DNA of 64,000 nucleotides from the NCBI RefSeq assembly GCF_963667045.1, contig NZ_OY762934.1:372001-436000 (forward strand). Reading direction: 5' to 3'. Of the stretch, positions 27,173-36,095 are shown piece after piece. Position numbers and translations under genes: made by a program. The first letter of the stretch is position 1. The number at the start of each line of letters is the position of its first letter. The notes beneath the pieces were generated by a model, which was given only the letters and a program-made list of their open reading frames with translations, was not told the origin of the DNA and did no database searches. Source of the DNA: an uncultured Cohaesibacter sp. Lineage in GTDB: Bacteria > Pseudomonadota > Alphaproteobacteria > Rhizobiales > Cohaesibacteraceae.

Positions 27173-28021
27173 CTACTCAATTCGCGCTGTGGCTTTCATT
27201 GCCAGCGTTCCGTCCTCTCTTGTCGCCCAGAGCTTGAAGCTATTGCCGTCTCCTTCAGGACTTCCATGCACGAAGAACCGTTCTGAGTCGAAAATGGTTG
27301 AGACAGCCCGGAAGCTGTAGCTCAGAACCGTGGCGGCTGGATATTCTCGTCTCAGCAGATCAAGAAGCAGCGTTGCGATCAATGGGCCATGCACCACTAG
27401 TCCCTTATACCCCTCGGACTGGACGCAGAATGGGTGATCATAGTGGATGCGGTGGCCGTTGAAGGTGAGAGCCGAATAGCGGAACAGCAGCACCGGGTCT
27501 GGATTGATTTCTCGTGAGAACGTGCTGTTCTCCGGCGCCATTGGCGGTGGTGGTGGAGTTGCGCCGGAGGCTGCCTCTTCGCGATAAACGATGTCATGCT
27601 CTTCGTCTATGCCCAAGGTGTCGCCGTCAAACACCTGATGGCCCACTGTCACGAACACCAGCTGGCCGGAGCGCCCTTCCTTGGCCGTGATGGCCTTGAT
27701 CGTCGAAGTTTTGCGAAGTCTGTTACCGATGAGCATTGGCGCAAGGAACTTGAGGCGGCTCCCGGCCCACATCCGACGTGGCAAGGACACAGGAGGCAAA
27801 AAGCCGCCAAGGGCCGCATGTCCATCGTAACCGGCGTCCGAAAGCTTGAATATCGGCAGAAAATGCAGCCAGTGCCAGAGGGGCGGCAGAGCCGTTCCGA
27901 TCGTGTATTCCGGATCGTCCCGATTGAGGGTTGCCGCCAGCGCATTGGATGGAAAGGACGCAATAACTTCCTCACGGACTTCGGTTTTTCCGATCCATCC
28001 CTCAAGTCCTGACATATCCAT
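27173..28021 (-). CDS. MaoC/FAS1-like acyl-CoA hydratase (mesaconyl-C4-CoA hydratase type)
   Basis: 282 residues from ATG 28021 with AGGGAA upstream. The N-terminal half (about 15-145) is a FAS1-like dehydratase hot-dog domain; the C-terminal half has the hydratase segment LLFRYSALTFNGHRIHYDHPFC...YKGLVVHGPLIATLLLDLL, typical of the HTD2/mesaconyl-C4-CoA or itaconyl-CoA hydratase group. It would add or remove water on a CoA thioester in the cytosol. The usual partners (CoA-transferase, lyase) are absent, so the substrate is open. Divergent from tex. Confidence 0.8.
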   Translation of the reverse strand: MDMSGLEGWIGKTEVREEVIASFPSNALAATLNRDDPEYTIGTALPPLWHWLHFLPIFKLSDAGYDGHAALGGFLPPVSLPRRMWAGSRLKFLAPMLIGNRLRKTSTIKAITAKEGRSGQLVFVTVGHQVFDGDTLGIDEEHDIVYREEAASGATPPPPPMAPENSTFSREINPDPVLLFRYSALTFNGHRIHYDHPFCVQSEGYKGLVVHGPLIATLLLDLLRREYPAATVLSYSFRAVSTIFDSERFFVHGSPEGDGNSFKLWATREDGTLAMKATARIE

Positions 28022-28219
28022 GGCGCAATTCCCTGTTACCCGACACACCCTTAGCCTATGCAAAGCAGGACCAGTTGGGAAGCGCGGTTGGCAAGTCCGA
28101 AAGGCAAAGCCCACAACACGATAGAGTGTCAGCAAGAAGTTTTGGGTGATGCTGAATGGCCCTTTCCTAACGAGCCCAAATGCAGCAATATCTGGCCGGA
28201 GATAAACAAGGTACGGATT

Positions 28220-30514
28220 ATGAATTTGATCGAAGAAATGTCCATCCCATCTGTCATCGCAGCCGAAATCGGCTGTCAGGCAAAACAGGTCGTCGCGGCC
28301 GTCGAACTTATCGACAATGGAGACACCATTCCATTCATTGCCCGATATCGTAAGGAAGTGACCGGTGGACTTGACGATATCCAGCTACGCAAGCTGGATG
28401 AGCGGCTCATTTACCTCCGGGAGTTTTCGAAGCGGCGAGAATCAGTCCGTAGCGCGATTGAGGCGCGAGGCAAACTGACCGATGACATTCTGGCTCGTCT
28501 GGCCAAGGCGACGACCAAAGCCGAACTCGAAGACATCAACGCACCGTTCCGGGTCAAGGTAAAGACCAGAGCGCAGAAGGCAATCGACAATGGCCTGCTG
28601 CCGCTCGCTGATGCCATTCTGGAACAGCCCGCCAGCGACCCGGAAACGCTGGCCAAGCCGTTCATCGGCGAGAAGGTTGCCGACATCAAGGCGGCGCTGG
28701 ATGGCGTGCGTGACATCCTGTCTGAACGGTTTTCCCTCCATCCCGATACTGCGGCAAAGATTCGCCCTGTCGCCAAGAAGACTGCCCGCCTGAAAGCCTC
28801 GGTCGTGAGTGGAAAGGAAGAGGAAGGCAACAAGTTTGCCGACTATTTCGACCATACCGAGAACTGGACGAAGGCTCCAAGCCACCGCATTCTGGCCATG
28901 ATGCGCGGTCAGGAGGCTGGCTTCCTGTCCCTTGATATCGAATTCGATGACGAGGCGGTTGCCTTTTCCAAATCGGCCATTGTCAATGACAACAAGATAC
29001 CTGCTGGCAATGCCTTTCTCGACAAGGTTGTCGACTGGACCTGGAAGGTGAAATTCACTACGCGGCTTGTTTCGGAAATGACCGGCGAGATGCGGGAACG
29101 GGCCGAGAAGGAAGCCATCGACGTATTTGTCACCAACCTCAAGGCTCTGCTGATGGCCGCACCGGCAGGCATGAAGGCGACAATGGGGCTTGACCCGGGC
29201 ATTCGTACTGGCGTGAAGGTGGCGGTTGTCGATGCCACGGGCAAACTTCTGGCGACCAGCACCGTCTACCCTTACGCGCCACGCAATGATGTGCGGGGGA
29301 CGCTCAGCGAGCTTGGCGCTCTCATCCGGCGGTTTGGCGTTGAGCTGATCGCGATCGGCAATGGCACGGCGTCGCGGGAAACCGATGCGCTGGTGGCTGA
29401 ACTGCTGAAGGGCATTGATGGCAAGAAGCCGACCAAGGTCGTTGTCAGCGAGGCTGGCGCTTCGGTCTATTCGGCCTCGGAATTCGCCTCGCGTGAGTTC
29501 CCGGATCTTGATGTTTCCCTGCGCGGAGCAGTTTCCATCGCGCGCCGGTTACAGGATCCGCTGGCCGAACTGGTGAAAATCGATCCCAAGGCCATCGGCG
29601 TCGGGCAGTATCAGCACGATGTGGATCAGACACGGCTGGCACGGGCTCTGGCTGCTGCCGTCGAGGATGTGGTGAACGCCGTCGGGGTTGACGTCAACAC
29701 CGCTTCACCTGCGCTGTTGTCCTATGTTGCCGGTGTCGGGCCGTCACTTGCCGAATCCATCGTCAGCTACCGGGACAGCAATGGCGTCTTCTCAAAGCGG
29801 TCCGAGCTGAAATCCGTTCCGCGGCTAGGTGACCGGACCTTCTCGCAGTGCGCCGGGTTCTTGCGCGTGATTGGCGGATCCGAGCCGCTTGATGCGTCCG
29901 CAGTGCATCCGGAAGCCTACAAGGTGGCCCGAAAGATCGTTGCCGACTGCGGTCGCGATCTCAGGGACATCATGGGCGACGCCAACAGTCTCAAGAATGT
30001 CGACCCTGCGAAGTTCGTCACCGGGGACTTCGGTATTCCGACGATCAAGGATATCATCGAGGAATTGCGCAAGCCGGGTCGCGACCCGCGCCCGCAGTTC
30101 AGGACGGCAACCTTCATGGAAGGCATTCACGAGATTTCCGACCTGTTGCCGGGTATGCGTCTTGAGGGCACCGTGACCAACGTTGCCGCCTTTGGCGCGT
30201 TTGTCGACATCGGCGTTCATCAGGATGGGTTGGTGCATATCTCGCAATTGTCCGACAGCTATGTCTCTGATCCGTCCAAGGTCGTCAAGGCCGGTCAGGT
30301 GGTCAAGGTCGTGGTTACGGCTGTCGACGTGAAGGCCAAACGCATCAGCCTGTCCATGAAGTCGGCACCGGAGATTGGCGAAACATCCCGTGGCCGGAAG
30401 CCAGAGCAGCGCTCGCAGCAAAAAATGTCTTCAAACCGACAAGGCAAGGACAAGAGCAAAAACGAAGGCATGGGACAGTTGGGCGAAGCTCTTGCCAAGG
30501 CGCTCCGCAAATAG
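28220..30514 (+). CDS. tex: Tex-like RNA-binding transcription accessory protein
   Basis: 764 residues from ATG 28220, the usual Tex length. In order: N-terminal helical Tex_N with IPFIARYRKEVTGGLDDIQLR, a YqgF-like RNase H fold (MGLDPGIRTGVKVAVVD, about 315-440), a helix-hairpin-helix unit (NTASPALLSYVAGVGPSLA, about 490-560) and a C-terminal S1 domain (LEGTVTNVAAFGAFVDIGVHQDGLVHISQL, about 645-715), then a charged tail. It binds RNA and associates with the transcription machinery. Monocistronic with its own terminator. Confidence 0.95.
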   Translation: MNLIEEMSIPSVIAAEIGCQAKQVVAAVELIDNGDTIPFIARYRKEVTGGLDDIQLRKLDERLIYLREFSKRRESVRSAIEARGKLTDDILARLAKATTKAELEDINAPFRVKVKTRAQKAIDNGLLPLADAILEQPASDPETLAKPFIGEKVADIKAALDGVRDILSERFSLHPDTAAKIRPVAKKTARLKASVVSGKEEEGNKFADYFDHTENWTKAPSHRILAMMRGQEAGFLSLDIEFDDEAVAFSKSAIVNDNKIPAGNAFLDKVVDWTWKVKFTTRLVSEMTGEMRERAEKEAIDVFVTNLKALLMAAPAGMKATMGLDPGIRTGVKVAVVDATGKLLATSTVYPYAPRNDVRGTLSELGALIRRFGVELIAIGNGTASRETDALVAELLKGIDGKKPTKVVVSEAGASVYSASEFASREFPDLDVSLRGAVSIARRLQDPLAELVKIDPKAIGVGQYQHDVDQTRLARALAAAVEDVVNAVGVDVNTASPALLSYVAGVGPSLAESIVSYRDSNGVFSKRSELKSVPRLGDRTFSQCAGFLRVIGGSEPLDASAVHPEAYKVARKIVADCGRDLRDIMGDANSLKNVDPAKFVTGDFGIPTIKDIIEELRKPGRDPRPQFRTATFMEGIHEISDLLPGMRLEGTVTNVAAFGAFVDIGVHQDGLVHISQLSDSYVSDPSKVVKAGQVVKVVVTAVDVKAKRISLSMKSAPEIGETSRGRKPEQRSQQKMSSNRQGKDKSKNEGMGQLGEALAKALRK

Positions 30515-30581
30515 TGTGGCAAGCCAGCCGCCAACTCGTCAGCAGACCGCGCCAGAGAGTGCTGAACGGACTGACAACAAG

Positions 30582-30611
30582 AGGAAGCCTTCATTAGAGG
30601 CTTCCTTTTTC
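30582..30611 (+). terminator. Rho-independent terminator after tex
   Basis: Stem AGGAAGCCT with its perfect complement around 7 nt, followed by TTTTT. Confidence 0.85.
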
Positions 30612-30665
30612 ATTTGCAATGAAATCACGCTTTGGTGCGCTTTCTGCAAGGCTGTTCTTGACGTC

Positions 30666-32741
30666 CTAGCGTATCTGGAAAGAAGCGGCGTTGCAGGGAT
30701 GATCCAGAAGGGCTTTCAGCTCTGCATCCAGTTTCATCATGGAAATCGACACGCCGGACATGTCGAGGGACGTGCAGTAGCTTCCGGTCCAGCTCCGCGC
30801 GACATGGACATTGCGCGCCTTCAGCCTCTGACGAACGCGGCGGGCGATAATGAGCAATTCCATCATCGGTGTTGCTCCCAAGGAATTGACCAGCAGCGCC
30901 ACTTCATCACCGCGCTCTGGGGCCATTTCCGCCAGAATGCGGTCAACCATGATATCTGCGGTATCATTGGCGCTAACAAGAGGTTGGCGGGCGATGCCGG
31001 GTTCACCGTGAACACCGACGCCAACTTCCATTTCATCCTCGCCAATCAGAAAGGTAGGGCGCCGCGTCTCTGGCATGGAGCAGGGTTCCAGCGCCACACC
31101 GACGGTATAGGTTTCACGGTTGGCTTTCCTTGCCAGTTCCTCGACCCGCTCGATAGGCAGCATCTGATCGCAGGCGGCACCGGCAATCTTGAAGACAAAG
31201 ATGTTGCCCGCGACACCGCGGCGGCTTTCCCGGTCTTCCTTGCGCGATGAGGCAATGTCATCGGTGGTAATAACTGTCCGAACCTCGATGCCTTCTCGTT
31301 TGGCCAAGTCGGCGGCCATTTCAAAGTTCAAGATGTCACCGGAATAGTTGCCGAACAGATACACGACCCCTGCCCCGCCGTTGGCAGCTCGGGTGCATTC
31401 CAGAATGGGCATGGGCGGCGGCGACGCGAAGATGTTGCCGATTGCGACGGCATCGGCAAGGCCCTTGCCAACATAGCCATAGAAATAGGGATCGTGTCCG
31501 GCGCCCCCGCCAATGACAAGGCCGACCTTGCCAGCGCGTGGGCCATCCTGTGCTACCAGTGCGCGGTTGGATTTGCGCGCAGGTTTCAGATACTGGGCAT
31601 ATTCGAGAACGGCCCCTTCCAGTGACTCGTCAACTGCGTCTTCGGGCTCGTTGAGAAATTTTTTGACCCGGGTGCGCTTGATGGATTCGGCAGGCTCGGC
31701 TATGGCCTTTTCCGGACGGATTGACCCCGTCTTGCCATCAGCACTCAGAATACCGAGGCCGGTTGTCGCGTCGGTGATCAGGATATTGACAAATCCACCG
31801 TGCAGGGTCGCCAGAATGGCCGGCACCTTGTCTGTGCCTCCGGCTATGGCGATCCGCTGCTTGACTCTTGCGAGCTGGTCAAGGGTGATACCGATCGTAC
31901 GGTCTTCGAGAGGCCCCTTGACGAGTTTGCCCCGCTCATTGATGTAGCGTCCGGCAATGGCTCCAACTGCTGTCGAATAGGCGTCACGAAGCTCTGGGTC
32001 ATCATGGAAGAAGCCTGAGCTGTGCAGCGTGGAATTGGGTCTCAGAGAGGCGATACCGAATACGATGCAGCTCAACTGGTCAAGGCTTGCAAGTTGTTCC
32101 TTGACCAGCGGTTCGCTAGTCAGAATGTCGCGCAAGTCCGCACTGGAAACAATTGCCGGGGCAGAAATCGGCACGCATTCGGCCCGAATGGCAGCCGCCA
32201 TCTTCGTTGCGCACGCGGCTGGCGTGAATGGCACATGGCTGGAGGTGGTGCCAGTGGCCTGAATTACTCTCACATCCTGAAGATTGTCGATATTGAGTGC
32301 CTGTGCGGATGCCAGAACGGTCCGCCCCCAACCGACACCGACCGTGTCGCCGGATCTCAGAATACCTTTTAAAACCTGAGCCCCAGCGGCACCGAGACGG
32401 TCAATCAGCGACCGATCGCCCCCTTCGCCGGGGATGACCAGACAGTCTTTGAGCCCGAAATGTTCCTTGAGTGCCTTGGATATCGTAAGGGTCTTGAGAT
32501 GTTCGGTTTCAATGGAAATGTTGACCAGACCACGCGTCCGGGCGTCGGAGAGATAGGAAATCACCGTGGCACGCGAAACACCAATCGTCCGCGCGATATC
32601 GCCTTGCGTCATGCCCTCTTCATAATAGAGCCAGCTGGCCCACAGCAACGGATCATTGCCAAATCGCAATGGCATCACCAAGTCGGGCTCGGTGCCTGTC
32701 TTTTCGGGGCGAGCAGCACTCAGCCGCTTCTTTGGGGGCAT
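30666..32741 (-). CDS. SorC-type transcription regulator fused to DhaK kinase subunit
   Basis: 691 residues. Residues 43-73 (GMTQGDIARTIGVSRATVISYLSDARTRGLV) are the helix-turn-helix; about 75-340 is a SorC/DeoR sugar-phosphate-binding domain; about 360-691 is a complete DhaK domain with GGGAGHDP, NYSGD, RRGVAGNIF and the substrate-binding histidine H578 in VHGEPG. The lysine usually found just before the NYxGD motif is a glycine here. DhaK normally binds dihydroxyacetone covalently through that histidine, so the fusion could both sense and phosphorylate a ketose, or use DhaK purely as a sensor. Its ATG overlaps the stop of the dhaL gene upstream (TAATG). Such fusions are known in database annotation of related bacteria, but the mechanism is not clear to me. 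Confidence 0.92.
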   Translation of the reverse strand: MPPKKRLSAARPEKTGTEPDLVMPLRFGNDPLLWASWLYYEEGMTQGDIARTIGVSRATVISYLSDARTRGLVNISIETEHLKTLTISKALKEHFGLKDCLVIPGEGGDRSLIDRLGAAGAQVLKGILRSGDTVGVGWGRTVLASAQALNIDNLQDVRVIQATGTTSSHVPFTPAACATKMAAAIRAECVPISAPAIVSSADLRDILTSEPLVKEQLASLDQLSCIVFGIASLRPNSTLHSSGFFHDDPELRDAYSTAVGAIAGRYINERGKLVKGPLEDRTIGITLDQLARVKQRIAIAGGTDKVPAILATLHGGFVNILITDATTGLGILSADGKTGSIRPEKAIAEPAESIKRTRVKKFLNEPEDAVDESLEGAVLEYAQYLKPARKSNRALVAQDGPRAGKVGLVIGGGAGHDPYFYGYVGKGLADAVAIGNIFASPPPMPILECTRAANGGAGVVYLFGNYSGDILNFEMAADLAKREGIEVRTVITTDDIASSRKEDRESRRGVAGNIFVFKIAGAACDQMLPIERVEELARKANRETYTVGVALEPCSMPETRRPTFLIGEDEMEVGVGVHGEPGIARQPLVSANDTADIMVDRILAEMAPERGDEVALLVNSLGATPMMELLIIARRVRQRLKARNVHVARSWTGSYCTSLDMSGVSISMMKLDAELKALLDHPCNAASFQIR

Positions 32742-33391
32742 TAGAGCGCCCTCTGCTCAAGTGTATTTGCGAAGCTCTCAATGAGGATGGCGGCAGAAGC
32801 CGCACCTGGATCAATGTGACCCAGACTGCGCCCGCCAAGGCGCGCAGCTCGCCCTCGCATGGCGACCATGGAACGGGTACTCTCCACGCCACGGGAGGCT
32901 GAGATCCGTATCTCAGACAGAATGACCTCAAGCGGCGCATTTTCGTGCCGAAGGGTCTTGATTGTCTGCACTACAGGAAGCCATACGTCCATCATGGTCT
33001 TGTCGCCCGCAATTGCCTTGCCACGCGCACCGATCCCGTCAGAGATGGCAACCAGAATCATCAGCGCTTCGTCTGCATCCAGCGCCGAACGATTGCCCGC
33101 GAAATCCCCTGCCGCTATCAGGCCGGATGCATAAAGGGGGCCGGGCGTGGCTCCAACCGCTTCCAGAAAGCTCTCAGCGCAGGACCTGAAAAGCGTCGAC
33201 ATGTCATGGGACTGAACATCGATTTCATTCAATGCTCTGACGATGGCGGAAAAGCCGCGCGACATGGTATAGCCATGATCGCCATCGCCGATCTCTCCGT
33301 CGAGCTGACCGAGATAATCGGCCGCCTCTTTCATGCGCGTCGCAGCTTCTCTGAGAAACGCAACGATGTCGTCAATTTCCACCTGTTTCAT
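32741..33391 (-). CDS. dhaL: DhaL-type kinase subunit, copy 1
   Basis: 216 residues from ATG 33391. The Mg-ATP-binding motif LDGEIGDGDHG sits near residue 35 with GATPGPLYASG and GDKTMMDVW further on, the standard DhaL pattern. It supplies ATP for phosphorylation of a ketose bound to a DhaK subunit. As it is coupled to the SorC-DhaK gene by overlapping start and stop, the two proteins probably form a working pair. Another full DhaL/DhaK pair is encoded upstream. Confidence 0.9.
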   Translation of the reverse strand: MKQVEIDDIVAFLREAATRMKEAADYLGQLDGEIGDGDHGYTMSRGFSAIVRALNEIDVQSHDMSTLFRSCAESFLEAVGATPGPLYASGLIAAGDFAGNRSALDADEALMILVAISDGIGARGKAIAGDKTMMDVWLPVVQTIKTLRHENAPLEVILSEIRISASRGVESTRSMVAMRGRAARLGGRSLGHIDPGAASAAILIESFANTLEQRAL

Positions 33392-33500
33392 GCAAGATTT
33401 TATATCCCAAGGGCGCCTGCTCCGCAACAGACACACAGCCCAAAACTGCGTCTGGGCTTGCAGATTTGCACCAGATCTCTAAGACAAAAAGGTGGAAAGA

Positions 33501-33523
33501 GACGCCGCGACGGGCGCGACGTC
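33501..33523 (-). terminator. Stem-loop separating the two kinase modules
   Basis: Nine-bp stem (one wobble pair), GACGTCGCG with CGCGGCGTC on the minus strand, followed by TCTTTCC and later TTTTTG. It lies 30 nt past the stop of the upstream dhaL and may partly terminate the operon. Confidence 0.5.
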
Positions 33524-33555
33524 CGAGGGTGTTGCGGAAGCCCGTGGTCTTCCGT

Positions 33556-34194
33556 TCAATCAAGGCATGCCGTGATGCTGTCGGCAAAGGCCGTCAGGAT
33601 CATGCAACAGGATGTTGCACCGGCATCAAGAACACCTCGTGACCGTTCACCAAGGCGGGCAGAACGCCCGAGTTTGGCGACCATGTCGATCGTGCTGTCC
33701 CGGCCAACTGCAGCTGCAGTCTTCATGGCGACCAGCGCTTCAGGGAAGCTCTTGCCAGCGGCAGCAGCAGCCTTGAGGGCATCCAATGCCGGAGACAAAG
33801 CATCCATCAGCGTCTTGTCACCAACCTGAGCGTTGCCGATGCCCTGAATACCATCGAGACCGGCCTGCAGCATGGTGGAGAAGCTTTCCAGGTCGATGGT
33901 CTCGGCATCACCGAGCGATTCTGCCATATCCGAGAACATCATGCCGTAAAGTGGACCCATGGAACCCCCGATTTCGGACATCAGCACATCGGAGAGAATC
34001 TCCATGGCCTCGGTCAGTGTCCCATCCGGATCCAGGCGTTCAGCCGCACGGCCAAAGCCCTTGGCCATGTTGATGCCATGGTCGCCATCCCCAATCTTGC
34101 CGTCGATTTCCGACAGATAAGCCTTGTTGGACACAATCACTTCGGCAATGTCTGCAACGATCTTGCCTGCACCCTTGTTCGGAATTCCCTGCAT
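33556..34194 (-). CDS. dhaL: DhaL-type kinase subunit, copy 2
   Basis: 212 residues from ATG 34194 with GGGAGA upstream. IDGKIGDGDHGINMAKGF near residue 31, GSMGPLYGMMF and GDKTLMDALSP mark the DhaL ATP-binding subunit. It is encoded 13 nt after the stand-alone dhaK and pairs with it. The two DhaL copies in this locus are clearly diverged, so they are not a recent duplication. Confidence 0.92.
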   Translation of the reverse strand: MQGIPNKGAGKIVADIAEVIVSNKAYLSEIDGKIGDGDHGINMAKGFGRAAERLDPDGTLTEAMEILSDVLMSEIGGSMGPLYGMMFSDMAESLGDAETIDLESFSTMLQAGLDGIQGIGNAQVGDKTLMDALSPALDALKAAAAAGKSFPEALVAMKTAAAVGRDSTIDMVAKLGRSARLGERSRGVLDAGATSCCMILTAFADSITACLD

Positions 34195-34207
34195 CCTATC
34201 GTCTCCC

Positions 34208-35200
34208 TTAAAAGCCCGGACAGTTGGTTTCAGCATCCAGCAGCGGTTTGAGCTCCTCATCGAGGGCCATGACCGTCAGCGTGGCGCCAACCATCTCAAG
34301 CGACGTGAAATAGTTGCCCACGAATGCCTTGTGGATCTTGAGCCCCCGCTCTTCAATCTTGGTCGCCATGCGATCATAAAGCACATAGAGCTCATTGATC
34401 GGAGTGGCTCCGAGACCGGAAACAAGGACGGCTACTTCGGTACCGGCAGGCAGGTTGTGGTCATCAAGAACAACCTTCACCATGTCGTCGGCAATTTCGT
34501 TGGCGGACTCAAGGTCTTCCACGCGAACGCCAGGCTCGCCATGGTGGCCGATACCGACTTCCATCTTGCCCGGTTCGATCAGGAAGTTCGGATGACCAAC
34601 AGCAGGCAAGGTACACGGGCCAAGACCTAGACCGATGGATCGGCAGTTGTCGATGGCCTTTTGAGCAGCCGCAATCACCTCTGACAGAGATGCGCCTGTT
34701 GCCGCCTTGGCACCGCCAATCTTCCACATGAAGATTTCGCCGGCCACACCGCGCCGTTTTTCGCGTTCTTCCGCAGGAGCCGAGCAGACGTCGTCGTTGG
34801 CAACAACAGTTGCAACCTCGATGCCGTCCTTCTTGATCATCTTGCTGGCCATCTTGACGTTCATGTTGTCGCCAGCATAGTTACCGTATAGCACGGCCAC
34901 ACCGGCGCCACCGTCAGCAGCCTTGATGGCGTCAAGGAAACTCTTTGCGGTCGGAGACGAGAACAGCTCGCCAACCGCCACGGCATCAAGCATGTTTTTG
35001 CCTGTGTAGCCGATGAAGGCCGGTTCGTGACCGGAACCGCCGCCGGTAACGATGCCGACGCGTCCCTTCTCGGCAGCAAATTTGGAAACCACGACCCTGT
35101 TGTTTTCTTCGTGAAGACGAACAACGTCGTTGTGTACCCTTACAAACCCGGCAACGGTTTCGTCGACGATGTCATCGGGATTATTGATAAAACGTTGCAT
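34208..35200 (-). CDS. dhaK: DhaK-type ketose kinase subunit
   Basis: 330 residues from ATG 35200. GGGSGHEP near residue 52, NYAGD, RRGVAGEIF and the substrate histidine H220 in GHHGEPG are all present. The residue before NYAGD is glycine where glycerone kinases have lysine, also seen in the SorC-fused copy, so the substrate could be a longer ketose such as erythrulose (inference). The partner DhaL is encoded immediately downstream and a dehydrogenase 10 nt upstream. Confidence 0.92.
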   Translation of the reverse strand: MQRFINNPDDIVDETVAGFVRVHNDVVRLHEENNRVVVSKFAAEKGRVGIVTGGGSGHEPAFIGYTGKNMLDAVAVGELFSSPTAKSFLDAIKAADGGAGVAVLYGNYAGDNMNVKMASKMIKKDGIEVATVVANDDVCSAPAEEREKRRGVAGEIFMWKIGGAKAATGASLSEVIAAAQKAIDNCRSIGLGLGPCTLPAVGHPNFLIEPGKMEVGIGHHGEPGVRVEDLESANEIADDMVKVVLDDHNLPAGTEVAVLVSGLGATPINELYVLYDRMATKIEERGLKIHKAFVGNYFTSLEMVGATLTVMALDEELKPLLDAETNCPGF

Positions 35201-35210
35201 GATAGTGCCC

Positions 35211-35978
35211 TTACTTGATGGTGTAACCGCCGTCGATGACAAGATCGGCGCCGTTGAACATAGCTCCTGCATCCGATGCAAGGAAGACGGCAACAGCAGC
35301 AACTTCACAAGGCTCGGCGAACCGGCCAACCGGGATCTGCTTGATGGCGTCGACGCCCTTTTGTCCGGCCCAGGCAGACTTGCCCAGCTCGGTCATGACG
35401 ATGGTCGGGGACACGCTGTTGACGTTGATACCATATTTGCCCCATTCGAGGGCAAGAGTCTTGGTCATGCCGCGAATGGCGAACTTCGAGGCGCAGTAGG
35501 CAACATGCTCGTCAATGGCAACAGATCCGGCCTGAGAAGCGATGTTGACGATGCGTCCGCCGCCCTGCTTGATCATGATCTTGCCAACCGTCTGGGCAAC
35601 GATGAAGCTGCCGGTGAGGTTGACGTCCATGGTCCGCTTCCATGCGTCGAGGCTCAGCTCTTCAGCCGGAGCCAGCGCGACGATGCCAGCACTGTTGACC
35701 AGAATGTCGATGCGCCCGAAGGCATCAAGGACAGTCTTGACGGCGGCTTCGACGGATGCCGCGTCTGCGACATTGCAGGATACAGCGATGGCATCATTGA
35801 GCTCTTTCGCCTTGGCTGACGCCGCCTCTTCCTTTAGATCAACAATGGCAACGCGCACGCCCTTTGCGTTCAATGCATCGGCGATAGCGGCTCCGATACC
35901 AGAGGCTGCTCCGGTCACGAAAGCGGTTTTCCCGGTTAGTGGGAAGTCGAAATCGAGGGTTTCAGGTCCCGATGGCAT
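35211..35978 (-). CDS. Short-chain dehydrogenase (polyol oxidoreductase)
   Basis: 255 residues from ATG 35978 with AAAGGA upstream. TGAASGIG binds the cofactor, NSAG follows, and the catalytic set is serine in NIASQAG with YCASK. The acidic end of the second strand (VAIVDLKEE) points to NAD(H). It lies between the sugar importer and the DhaKL genes, so it most likely oxidises the imported polyol to the ketose the kinase then phosphorylates. D-threitol, erythritol, xylitol and glycerol dehydrogenases are possible relatives. Confidence 0.85.
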   Translation of the reverse strand: MPSGPETLDFDFPLTGKTAFVTGAASGIGAAIADALNAKGVRVAIVDLKEEAASAKAKELNDAIAVSCNVADAASVEAAVKTVLDAFGRIDILVNSAGIVALAPAEELSLDAWKRTMDVNLTGSFIVAQTVGKIMIKQGGGRIVNIASQAGSVAIDEHVAYCASKFAIRGMTKTLALEWGKYGINVNSVSPTIVMTELGKSAWAGQKGVDAIKQIPVGRFAEPCEVAAVAVFLASDAGAMFNGADLVIDGGYTIK

Positions 35979-36095
35979 GGCTATATCCTTTAGTAATTTC
36001 TTTGCCCTGTGGGTTGGGGCCCTGTCCGGAAAGACCAATTCCATCCGGACAGGTTTCGTTATTGCATAAACGTCAGGCCAGACTACTGGCGCTTG

